A DNA stretch of 10,719 nucleotides from CBFHSD01 sp965658375 (GTDB taxonomy: Bacteria; Bacteroidota; Bacteroidia; Flavobacteriales_G; Salibacteraceae): positions 1 to 10,719 of the forward strand of contig CBFHSD010000059.1 in assembly GCA_965658375.1 (NCBI GenBank), in the 5' to 3' direction. The translations under genes were made by a program, and so were the position numbers. This document shows positions 1-8,500 of this stretch, piece after piece (positions within the stretch are counted from its first letter, which is position 1; every line of letters begins with the position of its first letter). The notes below the pieces were generated by a model. It ran no database searches and had not been told where the DNA came from. It saw only the letters and a program-made list of their open reading frames with translations.

Positions 1-151
1 TCAGGCTTCGGAAGAATTGATTTTAGAAGCCCTTCAGTTGCTTCAAGATGGCGAAAGCTTAAGGCAGATTGGTCAAATGGCCATGCAAAAAGGAAAACCC
101 AATGCAGCTGATGCCATTGCAAGTACCATCCTTCAAAATTTAGCGCTATGA
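1..151 (+). CDS. murG: MurG C-terminal fragment (UDP-GlcNAc:lipid I GlcNAc transferase), 5' end outside window
   Basis: The frame starting at base 2 is open from the window edge to a TGA at 149-151 and gives the last 49 residues of a protein ending in a helix with ADAIASTILQ near its end. MurG proteins commonly end in this kind of helix (Asp/Ala-rich, then IA..IL..L). MurG is the membrane-associated glycosyltransferase that adds GlcNAc to lipid I to make lipid II. The catalytic domains lie upstream and cannot be seen, so the call rests on the C-terminal pattern and on the position directly before murC, the usual order in Bacteroidetes dcw clusters. The stop overlaps the murC start by 4 bases (ATGA, 148-151), which suggests translational coupling. 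Confidence 0.85.
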   Translation, partial: QASEELILEALQLLQDGESLRQIGQMAMQKGKPNAADAIASTILQNLAL

Positions 152-1497
152 ATTTGAGGGAAGTACATAAAGTGTATTTCATAGGCATAGGAGGTATTGG
201 TATGAGTGCCCTAGCTCAGTGGTTTAAAACACAAGGCAAAGAGGTTTCTGGGTATGACAAAACACCATCTCCGGTAACCCAATCTCTTCAAGAAAAGGGC
301 ATGCATGTTCATTTTGAAGATGCTATTGAAGCCATTCCTTTTGAGCCAGACTTGGTCGTGTTTACACCTGCCATACCAGCTTTTCATAAAGGGTTACAAC
401 ACTTTAAAAACCAAGGTGTCACAATGCTCAAAAGAGCCCAGGTTCTTGGTTTAATCAGTAATGCGGGTCAAAGTATTGCTGTTGCGGGAACCCACGGGAA
501 AACAACAACCTCGGCCATGTTGGCCCATATTTACAACACCTGTATTGGCAATGTAAATGCTTTTGTTGGTGGTATTATGGCCAATTACAACAGCAATTTC
601 TTAGGTGGCGAGGCCGGTGGTAAGGTTATTCTAGAGGCAGATGAGTTTGATCGTTCTTTTTTACAACTAAAGCCTTATAACGCTGCCATTACAAGTACAG
701 ACGCAGATCACTTGGATATCTATGGTTCTGAAAGTGACCTTGAATCCACTTTTTCTCAGTTCGGTAGCTTGGTTACCAACATTTTACTTGTGAAAAAAGA
801 TTTGAAACTTAAAATATCAGGTTCCTCAAAAGTTTATTCTTATGGTGTTGAAAACCATGCTGATTTCGCTGTGCAAAACATCAATGTAAATAATGGGAAG
901 TTTGTTTTTGATCTGAAGTATCCAGAGGGATACCTCAATGGTCTTGAGCTTGCAATGCCTGGTAGACATAACGTTGAGAATGCCGCAGCTGCTATTGGTT
1001 TGAGTTTACTAGATGGCATACAAGCCGATGATGTAAAAGATGCTTTGGCTTCTTTTAAAGGGGTAAAGAGAAGGTTTGAGCACATTGCCCAAAACAAAAA
1101 AACCACCTATATCGATGACTATGCGCACCACCCAAAAGAATTGAATGCTGCCATTTCTGCAGCGAAAGAATTGTTCAAAGACAAGAAAATCACTGGTATT
1201 TTCCAACCACATCTCTTCTCAAGAACGCGCGATTTTATGCCAGAGTTTGCAAAGGCGCTAGAAGCATTAGATACCGTGCTGCTGCTTGATATTTATCCCG
1301 CTAGAGAAGAACCAATTCCGGGCATTACTTCAAGCGCGTTGCTTGACTTGATGGATCACTCAGACAAACGCTTGGTAACGAAAGATGAAGTTGTTGCTCT
1401 TGCAAGTGAATTGGCTCCCGAAGTGTTAATGACACTTGGAGCAGGAGATATTGACAGATTGGTTCAACCCTTAAAAACAGCAATTGAAAAGGCATGA
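148..1497 (+). CDS. murC: UDP-N-acetylmuramate--L-alanine ligase MurC
   Basis: This cytoplasmic Mur ligase adds L-alanine to UDP-MurNAc using ATP, the first step of building the peptidoglycan stem peptide. The 449-residue length is normal for the family. The N-terminal Rossmann-like UDP-binding domain shows GIGGIGMS at residues 13-20. The central ATPase domain has the P-loop GTHGKTTT at 114-121, with Lys118 as the phosphate-binding lysine, and the metal/carbamate-region motif EADEFD at 163-168. The domain junction carries DDYAHHP at 323-329 and the C-terminal domain QPHLFSRT at 353-360, both MurC hallmarks. The ATG at 148 overlaps the murG stop, and the gene's own TGA overlaps the ftsQ ATG (1494-1497), so all three are probably translated from one message. 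No anomaly was seen. Confidence 0.98.
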   Translation: MNLREVHKVYFIGIGGIGMSALAQWFKTQGKEVSGYDKTPSPVTQSLQEKGMHVHFEDAIEAIPFEPDLVVFTPAIPAFHKGLQHFKNQGVTMLKRAQVLGLISNAGQSIAVAGTHGKTTTSAMLAHIYNTCIGNVNAFVGGIMANYNSNFLGGEAGGKVILEADEFDRSFLQLKPYNAAITSTDADHLDIYGSESDLESTFSQFGSLVTNILLVKKDLKLKISGSSKVYSYGVENHADFAVQNINVNNGKFVFDLKYPEGYLNGLELAMPGRHNVENAAAAIGLSLLDGIQADDVKDALASFKGVKRRFEHIAQNKKTTYIDDYAHHPKELNAAISAAKELFKDKKITGIFQPHLFSRTRDFMPEFAKALEALDTVLLLDIYPAREEPIPGITSSALLDLMDHSDKRLVTKDEVVALASELAPEVLMTLGAGDIDRLVQPLKTAIEKA

Positions 1498-2249
1498 GTA
1501 AGTGGAAGAACATAGTACTTTGGTCTTTTGCCACACTGGCTCTAATTGTTTTGGTGAGCTTCTCTGATGTGCAACAGAATAAGGTGTTGTTGAAAGATGT
1601 GGAACCGATCATATTTACAGAAGACGGTAATTTCTTTGTGAACAAGCAAGAGGTAGAAGCGCTGGTGTATGGTTTCGGATACGGCAATGAGCAAACAGCC
1701 CTAAGCAAGATTGATATTTACAATTTAGAAACCGAGTTAGAGAAAAATCCATCCATCAAAAACGCAGATGTGTATGCCTCTATCAATGGTGTGTTACATG
1801 TTAAGGTGCAACAGCGTAAACCAATAGTGCGCATAGCAAACACTTCTGGCAAGCAATTTTATATTGATTCAGATGGGCAAATTATGCCTTTGTCAAACTC
1901 TTTCAGTGCGCGAGTGCTGGTAGCAAATGGCGCGTTAAACGCCAGTCAAAACAGTGAAGGTGTTTTAAGCGAAGAGCTCGCTGGGATTTTTGAACTTTCA
2001 ACTGCCATTGTAGATCATCCCTTTTGGAACGCACAATTCACACAGATTTACCGTTTACCCAATGGAGATCTGGAATTGATACCGAAAGTAGGGAAGCACA
2101 CCATTTTATTCGGGAAACCAATAGATATAGATTCTAAACTGAAAAAGTTGATGGTCTTCTACAAAGAAGGGCTCGATAAAACAGGGTGGAACAATTACGG
2201 AACCATCAACCTTAAATTTAAAGATCAAGTAGTTTGTACCAAAAGATAG
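1494..2249 (+). CDS. ftsQ: Cell division protein FtsQ (bitopic, POTRA domain)
   Basis: This is a 251-residue protein with a short basic cytoplasmic N-terminus (MSKWKN), a single hydrophobic segment at about residues 7-23, and a periplasmic remainder. It has the expected FtsQ/DivIB topology. The region from about residue 32 to 105 fits a POTRA domain, ending in the strand pattern VLHVKVQQRKPIVRI, followed by QFYIDSDGQIMPLS. A tyrosine-isoleucine-aspartate-x-x-glycine segment after the R-x-P strand is typical of FtsQ. In the divisome FtsQ links the cytoplasmic ring to the septal wall synthases through FtsB/FtsL. Sequence conservation is low in this family, so the name also leans on the position between murC and ftsA. 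ddl, which lies between murC and ftsQ in proteobacteria, is absent, as is usual in Bacteroidetes. Confidence 0.88.
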   Translation: MSKWKNIVLWSFATLALIVLVSFSDVQQNKVLLKDVEPIIFTEDGNFFVNKQEVEALVYGFGYGNEQTALSKIDIYNLETELEKNPSIKNADVYASINGVLHVKVQQRKPIVRIANTSGKQFYIDSDGQIMPLSNSFSARVLVANGALNASQNSEGVLSEELAGIFELSTAIVDHPFWNAQFTQIYRLPNGDLELIPKVGKHTILFGKPIDIDSKLKKLMVFYKEGLDKTGWNNYGTINLKFKDQVVCTKR

Positions 2250-2254
2250 AAAGC

Positions 2255-3520
2255 ATGTCAGAAAACAATGAAATAGTAGTCGGTTTAGACATTGGAACAA
2301 CCAAAATTGCGGTGTTGGTAGGTGAAAAAACCGAGCATGGCAAGTTGAACGTTCTGGGCATGGGTAAAGCACCTTCATTAGGAGTGAAAAGAGGCGTAGT
2401 AACGCACCTTTCGCCAACGGTAGATGCTATTGAAAAGGCGGTGAAAGAAGCCGAAGATCAAAGTGGTGTTGAAATTAATGTGGTGAATGTTGGTATTGCT
2501 GGCAAACACATTAAAAGCCTTCAGCACAGAGCATCTAAGATTCGCACAAGGCCAGAAGACGAGATTACGAAGAAAGATATTGATGAGCTTATTGAGGATA
2601 TGAACCGTTTGGTCATGTTGCCAGGTGAGCAAATCATTGATGTGATCCCACAAGACTTTACCGTAGATCAAGAGCATGGAATTTTAGATCCTATTGGCAT
2701 GTCTGGTTCTAGATTCGAAGCCAACTTTCACGTGATTACGGGTCACATGACAGCCGTTTCCAACATCTATAGATGTGTGAGAAGAGCGGGCCTTGAGGTA
2801 CAAAACTTAATACTTGAACCCTTAGCTTCTGCTGATGCAGTTTTAACCAAAGAAGAAAAAGAAGCTGGTGTAGTACTGGTTGACATAGGTGGTGGTACAA
2901 CCGATATCGCCATTTTTAAAGAAGGTATCATACGCCATACAGCTGTTATCCCTTATGGTGGCAACAGTTTAACTTACGACATTAAAGAAGGCTGTTCAAT
3001 CATAGAGCGTCAAGCACAGTTATTGAAAGAACGCTTTGGCTATGCCATTGCAGATAGTGCTTCAGATAGTGAGATCATTGCCATTCCTGGTCTTCCCGGA
3101 AGAGAGCATAAAGAGATTTCTGTAAAAAACCTTGCGCACATCATACAAGCACGTATGGAAGAAATTATTGAGCAAGTGTATTACGAGATTACAAACTCAG
3201 GTTTTGAGAAAAAGCTTATTGCAGGTATTGTAGTGACAGGCGGTGGTTCTCAGTTACGCCATGTCAAACAATTATTTGAATTCATGACGGGTCTAGAAAC
3301 CAATATTGGAACACCAACCAAGCACTTGGCCAGCAGTAAAAACGACATTTCATCTCCATCTTTTGCAACAGGTACTGGTCTTGTAGTCAAAGGTTTTGAG
3401 CGCAGCGGAGAAGGAAGTGCAGAAGTGCGCACGGAAAAAGAAGAAAAGAACAAAGACAAATTCGGGATGAAGTCTTTCCTTGATATGATCAAAGGAATGA
3501 TGACCGAAAATGATATTTAA
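2255..3520 (+). CDS. ftsA: Cell division protein FtsA (actin-like FtsZ membrane anchor)
   Basis: FtsA is an actin-family ATPase that binds the FtsZ C-terminal peptide and tethers the Z-ring to the inner membrane. The protein has 421 residues. Phosphate-1 motif DIGTTK lies at 12-17, phosphate-2 DIGGGTTD at 210-217, and the adenosine motif TGGGSQL at 328-334. The last ~17 residues (405-421, MKSFLDMIKGMM...) form an amphipathic helix, the expected membrane-targeting sequence, after a charged Lys/Glu linker. I chose the ATG at 2255, 5 bases after the ftsQ stop and behind a purine-rich GATAGAAAGC. A TTG at 2234 is in frame and would add seven residues overlapping ftsQ, but it precedes no conserved sequence. 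The gene is probably in the same operon as ftsQ and ftsZ. Confidence 0.98.
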   Translation: MSENNEIVVGLDIGTTKIAVLVGEKTEHGKLNVLGMGKAPSLGVKRGVVTHLSPTVDAIEKAVKEAEDQSGVEINVVNVGIAGKHIKSLQHRASKIRTRPEDEITKKDIDELIEDMNRLVMLPGEQIIDVIPQDFTVDQEHGILDPIGMSGSRFEANFHVITGHMTAVSNIYRCVRRAGLEVQNLILEPLASADAVLTKEEKEAGVVLVDIGGGTTDIAIFKEGIIRHTAVIPYGGNSLTYDIKEGCSIIERQAQLLKERFGYAIADSASDSEIIAIPGLPGREHKEISVKNLAHIIQARMEEIIEQVYYEITNSGFEKKLIAGIVVTGGGSQLRHVKQLFEFMTGLETNIGTPTKHLASSKNDISSPSFATGTGLVVKGFERSGEGSAEVRTEKEEKNKDKFGMKSFLDMIKGMMTENDI

Positions 3521-3543
3521 GAAGTAACTAATACTTGAACAAC

Positions 3544-5151
3544 ATGAGCGAAGACGGACTAAAGTTTAACATGCCCAAAAACTTACCAAGTATCATTAAA
3601 GTACTTGGAGCTGGAGGTGGTGGAAGCAACGCTGTAAATCACATGTACGAGCAAGGAATCAAAGGAGTTGATTTTATTGTTTGTAATACAGATCAACAAG
3701 CACTGGATGATAGCCCAGTGCCACATAAAATACAATTAGGTACCAGCCTTACAGAAGGCAATGGCGCAGGGGCAATACCAGAAGTTGGTATGAACTCGGC
3801 CATAGAAAGTATAGAAGAGGTAAGAGCCGCACTAGAGCACAATACCAAAATGCTATTCATTACCGCAGGTATGGGTGGGGGAACCGGAACAGGTGCCGCC
3901 CCGGTAATTGCACGCGTGGCAAAAGAGATGGGTATTCTTACCGTAGGTATTGTTACCATGCCTTTTGTGTTTGAAGGGAAAAGACGTCAAAAACAAGCAG
4001 AAGAAGGAATTCAAGCAATACGTGAGAGTGTTGATACACTGCTCATCATCAACAACGATAAGTTGCGATTGATGTACGGGAACCTTCGCATGACCGAAGC
4101 TTTTGGAAAAGCAGATGACGTTTTAACAGTAGCCGCGAAAGGCATTGCAGAAATCATTACCACCTCTGGATTGGTAAACGTTGATTTCAAAGATGTTGAA
4201 ACGGTAATGAAAAACTCTGGTGTGGCCATTATGGGTGCCGCCTCTGCAACAGGAGAAGACAGAGCTATTAAGGCCGTTGAACAAGCCTTGTCAAGCCCAT
4301 TATTGAATGACAATGACATTAGCGGTTCACGCCATGTGCTCTTAAACATGGAGTATGGAACCGAAGAACCAAGCATGGATGAGATTGCAGAAATTACAGA
4401 CTACATTGTAGATGAATCTGGAAACTCTGCCGATGTAATTTGGGGATACGGGAAAAATGAAGAACTAGGAGAGGAACTAAGCGTTACCATAATTGCCACT
4501 GGTTTTGAGGCAAATAGCATACAGCAGGCAGGTTTTGCAAAAGACCAAAAGCCTAGAAAAATTGTGCTTGAAGAAGAAAAACCAGCACCGGCTCCTCAGC
4601 AAAAAAATCAGTTTCAAGAAAGTGTACAAGAACCCTTTGTAAAAAAGGCAGAAACACCAGCAGAAGAAACACCAAAAGCAGAAGTGGAGCAATCTCCATT
4701 TGTGTTTGACTTTTCTAAACCAGCAGAGCCAGCAGCACCTCAGGCAGAAGAGCCTAAAATGGAAGCCGCTCCAAAAGAGGTGAGTGAGCCTAAGCCGGTA
4801 GATGAACCATTTATTGTTAGAAAGCCAGAAAATCAAGCGCAAACACATGTATCGCATGCGCAAGAATCAGAGAGCCAAGAACAAGAGGCTGAATTTCAGC
4901 CAGAAGAAGGATTACGCAACAGACTAAGCAAAATCAAAGATTTGAGCGACAAGTTTAGAGGCAGGTTAAACGGTGAGGAGTTAGAGAACGTACCTGCTTA
5001 TAAAAGACGTCAAATTAGGTTGAACGATGTGCCCCATTCTTCCGAATCGCAAGTGAGTAGATACACACTTACGGAGGAAGAAGGACCTGATGGAGAAAAG
5101 AAAATGGACATTCGTCCGAACAATTCTTTTCTACATGATAATGTAGATTAG
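3544..5151 (+). CDS. ftsZ: Cell division GTPase FtsZ with long linker and Bacteroidetes-type tail
   Basis: FtsZ is the tubulin-like GTPase that polymerises into the division ring. The core (about residues 1-322) contains GAGGGGSNAVN near the N-terminus, the tubulin signature GGGTGTG at 111-117, and the T7 catalytic loop NVDFKD at 212-217, which completes the GTPase site of the neighbouring subunit. A disordered Glu/Pro/Ala/Gln-rich linker (about 323-479) follows. Then comes a peptide resembling the FtsA-binding C-terminal motif, LENVPAYKRR at 480-489, and a further 46 residues ending NNSFLHDNVD. At 535 residues it is far longer than the ~380-400 of most bacteria. I chose the ATG at 3544, although a TTG at 3535 is in frame. 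It lies 23 bases after ftsA and is followed by a terminator, so it is the last gene of the operon. Confidence 0.99.
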   Translation: MSEDGLKFNMPKNLPSIIKVLGAGGGGSNAVNHMYEQGIKGVDFIVCNTDQQALDDSPVPHKIQLGTSLTEGNGAGAIPEVGMNSAIESIEEVRAALEHNTKMLFITAGMGGGTGTGAAPVIARVAKEMGILTVGIVTMPFVFEGKRRQKQAEEGIQAIRESVDTLLIINNDKLRLMYGNLRMTEAFGKADDVLTVAAKGIAEIITTSGLVNVDFKDVETVMKNSGVAIMGAASATGEDRAIKAVEQALSSPLLNDNDISGSRHVLLNMEYGTEEPSMDEIAEITDYIVDESGNSADVIWGYGKNEELGEELSVTIIATGFEANSIQQAGFAKDQKPRKIVLEEEKPAPAPQQKNQFQESVQEPFVKKAETPAEETPKAEVEQSPFVFDFSKPAEPAAPQAEEPKMEAAPKEVSEPKPVDEPFIVRKPENQAQTHVSHAQESESQEQEAEFQPEEGLRNRLSKIKDLSDKFRGRLNGEELENVPAYKRRQIRLNDVPHSSESQVSRYTLTEEEGPDGEKKMDIRPNNSFLHDNVD

Positions 5152-5182
5152 GTATTGTTACTTGTCTTAGTTGAAATGTTGG

Positions 5183-5210
5183 AAAGTCTCGAGAAATCGA
5201 GACTTTTTTT
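5183..5210 (+). terminator. Intrinsic terminator closing the dcw operon
   Basis: A perfect 10-bp stem (5183-5192 AAAGTCTCGA with 5197-5206 TCGAGACTTT) surrounds a GAAA tetraloop of the stable GNRA class. The 3' arm runs into seven consecutive T residues (5204-5210). It lies 31 bases after the ftsZ stop codon. The A/T ends of the stem mean it could also work weakly in reverse, but no minus-strand gene arrives from the other side. It separates ftsZ transcription from the large surface-protein gene. Confidence 0.95.
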
Positions 5211-5355
5211 GTGCCTTTATTTAGAGCCTTCCAAGATTGGATATACTCCTCGGCTGCTTGCCGTTCTTTAGTAAACTTGAATTTTTAGTCTTTTGCTTCA
5301 AGGCAAGAGGACAAAGAAAAAACCTAAGCTCCTGAGAAATCAGTTGTTTTTCTAT

Positions 5356-5382
5356 TTTGGTACATAACCTTACTTAGATTTG
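5356..5382 (+). promoter_or_regulatory. Candidate Bacteroidetes-type promoter for the surface-protein gene
   Basis: TAGATTTG at 5375-5382 matches exactly the Bacteroidetes -7 consensus TAnnTTTG recognised by the phylum's unusual primary sigma factor. A TTTG at 5356-5359 could be the -33 element, but the 15-base spacing is shorter than the usual 17-23. If it is used, the leader would be about 140 bases and would include the inverted repeat at 5404-5451. An 8-base match with four fixed T/G and two fixed T/A positions can occur by chance in AT-rich DNA. Confidence 0.35.
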
Positions 5383-5403
5383 AAAACAGACCAAAAACCA
5401 GTT

Positions 5404-5451
5404 CTGTTGCTTATCCTTTTTTAAGGGTTAGGGAGTTTCCAAAAGCAACAG
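5404..5451 (+). repeat. Perfect 9-bp inverted repeat in the presumed leader
   Basis: CTGTTGCTT (5404-5412) is the exact reverse complement of AAGCAACAG (5443-5451), with a 30-base loop. Inside the loop, CCTT-TTTT-AAGG (5415-5426) can form a small nested hairpin. It has no T-run after the 3' arm, so it is not a standard terminator. It lies 76 bases before the start codon at 5528 and just after the promoter candidate, so it could be an RNA leader structure or a protein-binding site. Function is unknown. Confidence 0.5.
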
Positions 5452-5527
5452 CTCCAGAGACTTTCTCGGGTGCAACTTTTTTGGCTTTCATGCGTCTTAA
5501 CTGTTAGAATCTTGTAACCTATTTCAT

Positions 5528-8500
5528 ATGCATTCAATCGTTAAACACATTTTTACCCTTGCTTTTCTTTTCTCTTCTTTTCATGCAGCCACCGCCCAAG
5601 GTGTGGAGTGGGCCAGTTCATTTTCAGGAACATCCAACATCATTGAAAGCGAGTTAGACGCTCAAGGAAACACTGTCCTCATTGGAAACAGTACTTTTAA
5701 CCAACCCGTTGCGTATGATGGTACAGTAATTCTTCCCGGAACTGGTAATTTCCAGAATGTTGCTTATGTAATGAAGGTTGACTCCACGGGCTCATTGCTT
5801 TGGTTTCAAGTTTTTCCTGGTGTTCAGTTGGTCACAGATTTAGAGCTGGATAGCTCAGGAGATATCATTTTTACAGGGCGTTCAAATGCAGAAGTGGTTG
5901 TAGGTACAGATACCCTTGCTTTTACTTCTGGAGTAAACTACTTTGTTGCTAAATTGAATGCTTCGGGCACAGGACAATGGATAGAACCCATGACCATGGC
6001 CTTTTCATTTTCTACTAACACGGTGATCCGAACCTTAGGAACAGAGATGTTCATTACAAGCGATTTTGTAAGCACATTGCTCTATGACGGACAAACCTTC
6101 AATTCTTATTCGTCTTCTACCTCTTCTTTTAATAGGAGTGTAGGCGTATTGAAAATTGATGGCAACGGAGACCTCATTTGGGGGCATGTCATTGAATCTG
6201 CTGGTAATGTGGTCATTCGAGATTTTGAGATTGCAAATGGCAATGATCTCTTTATGTACGCCACTAACTTTGATACCTTATTCTTTAATGGTGCAAACTA
6301 CTTCAATACCTCATCAAGCTTTGTAAGCAGCGGCTACATCTTAGAGATGGATACCACCGGAGCAGAAGTGGCCATTCAAGAATTGGGAACCACTTCATTC
6401 AATGCGCTCGGAAAATTGCAATTAGATCAAGCCAATAACAAAATTTACATCGGAGCAGCATTCTCTTCATTGCTTTATAACTCTAGTTTAAGCGGTCCCA
6501 TTTTATTGAGGGTTAATGAAAACACCCTGGCAGTAGAAAATGCCATTCAAATTCTTGGAACCACCATTACAGACATTGAAATTTACAACAGCGATGTCTA
6601 TTTCTCCGGTACCTTCAATAACTCCATCAGTTTTTTAGGAACTGTTTACAATGCGCTTGGAGGATCATCTTACATGGCTAAGCTGAATCCTGCTTTTACC
6701 AATGGTTGGTTTGTGCATGTTGAGAATACTGCAAGCTCTTTTGTGACCAGTACAGGATCTTTTAGCATGACCCCAACAGGAACCATCTATGGAGCATTGA
6801 AAAATAGAGGGAATAACACCTTCGGACAGCGCTCTGTTACAGGTGGGAATAACACCAATGATTTTGTGTTCAAAATGAACCAGTGTTTCCCGTACAGTCC
6901 ACAAGTTATTGGAGGTTCACCGCAATATTTGTGTGGTTCAAACTCAACACAATTGGCTGGTTCGCCAGTAGCATCATCCGAGTTTCAATGGTTGTCTAAC
7001 AATCAAGCCATTGCCGGAGCTGATTCATTATTGTACACAGTTACCAATCCGGGTTCTTACTCCATGGTAGTTGACAGCTTAGGCTGTTTTGATACCTCTA
7101 ATGTGATTCAGGTAAACCAAGTTGCTCTTCCTTCAGTATCATCACCCCTTTCATTCAATAAATGCGAAACAGATACACTTTTCACCTTAACAGGAGGTTC
7201 GCCTGCTGGTGGTATTTGGACAGGTGTTGGGGTAGTGAACGGAACCTACGATCCTATTGCACAAGGAGCAGGTTCGCAATTGTTGACATATACCTTTACA
7301 GATAATAACGGATGCCAAAACTCATCGCAAACCATTGTGAGTGTGCTTCAAAATCCCACTTCCATTGTGTTACCCATTACCCAGGCTTACTGTGAATCTT
7401 CGAACAGCTTCACTTTAAACAATGGTTTCCCTAGTGGGGGAGTATGGTCAGGTCCTGGTGTAACCGGAAGTTCTTTTGATCCAGCAGCAGCTGGAGCAGG
7501 TTCGCACGATTTGGTTTATACCATTACCAATGCCAATGGCTGTGTTGGACAAGATTCTACCAGTGTTACTGTAAACCCAGCACCAAGTGCATCGGTAAGT
7601 GCACTTTCAAATGTTTGTTATACGCAGTTCTCAACGGCCCTTCCAAGTGGAACGCCAAGTGGAGGTACTTGGAGTGGAAACGGTGTGGTAGGGAATACCT
7701 TCTATCCGGTTTTTGTGAGTATAGGAAGCTATGACTTAGTGTACACAGTAAGTTCAGGTCAAGGATGTACTGGATCGGATACCGTGCAAATAACCGTAGA
7801 TTCATTGCCAGAAGCTAGTTTTTCAGCAATTGCTCCACTTTGTGCCAATGCACCGGCCATTTCCTTAAGTACAGGTGCTCCTGCTGGAGGTGCCTATGCA
7901 GGGCCTGGAGTTTCTAATGGTTTTTTTGATCCAGCTTCGGCCAGTGTAGGACAAAACGCACTCACATACAGTTTCACCAATGCCTGTGGAACAGATGTAG
8001 CCAACAGATCTGTGGAGGTTCTTCCATTGCCCACAGTAACAATGAGTGCCATCGCCCCAATTTGTGAAAGTGCCAATGCCTTAACGCTTAACCAAGGTTC
8101 ACCATCTGGTGGAACCTACAGCGGTGTTGGAGTTTCGGCTGGTTCTTTCGATCCTAGTGTTGCTGGGGTTGGAACATATACCTTAACTTATACTTACTCA
8201 GATAATAATGGTTGTGAGAATACGGCCTCAACCAACGTAGAAGTAAAACCTTTACCCACAGTAACGCTCAGCTTACAATCGAATATATGCATGAACGCCT
8301 CGCCATTGACTTTAGCCGGTGGAGCTCCTTCCGGAGGAACCTACTCAGGTACAGGAGTAGCCGCTGGGATATTTAATCCGGGAACTGCTGGAGTGGGAGA
8401 TCATGTAATAACTTACAGTTTTACAGATGCCTTTGGGTGTGATGGAACAAGTAGTGATACCATTACGGTAGATCCTTTACCCAATACAGCATTGGCGGCA

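Larger units (their letters stand above)
5211..5527. other. Non-coding intergenic region between ftsZ terminator and surface-protein gene
   Basis: No frame carries a convincing gene here, and I see no tRNA or recognisable small RNA. It contains the promoter candidate and the 9-bp inverted repeat listed separately. A shorter 6-bp inverted repeat is also present (CTTGCC at 5257-5262 with GGCAAG at 5302-5307). Flavobacterial clusters often continue after ftsZ with a GatB/YqeY-type gene (recalled from general knowledge). None is present in this window. Confidence 0.7.

Noticed and set aside
1325..1708. Minus-strand open frame of 127 codons across the murC/ftsQ junction
   Set aside because: It spans two well-supported genes on the other strand and shows no family features.
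2234..2254. Alternative TTG start for ftsA adding seven residues and overlapping ftsQ
   Set aside because: An ATG at 2255 lies immediately before the conserved FtsA N-terminus. The extra residues (LYQKIES) match no family feature and are the out-of-frame end of ftsQ.
3535..3543. Alternative TTG start for ftsZ adding three residues
   Set aside because: The ATG at 3544 is in frame and a normal start. Nothing supports the TTG.
4011..4376. Minus-strand open frame of 121 codons within ftsZ
   Set aside because: It is antisense to the conserved GTPase core and has no recognisable motif or own regulatory signals.
4477..4863. Minus-strand open frame of 128 codons opposite the ftsZ linker, rich in Trp, Cys and Phe
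   Set aside because: It is the complement of Glu/Lys/Pro-rich codons, which read as Phe/Leu/Trp/Cys in reverse. It has no domain pattern and lies fully inside ftsZ.
5200..5283. Minus-strand protein-like reading (KFKFTKERQAAEEYIQSWK) that might be a gene remnant such as a GIY-YIG nuclease end
   Set aside because: It lacks a start, has a stop just upstream, runs through the terminator hairpin, and resembles the family only vaguely.
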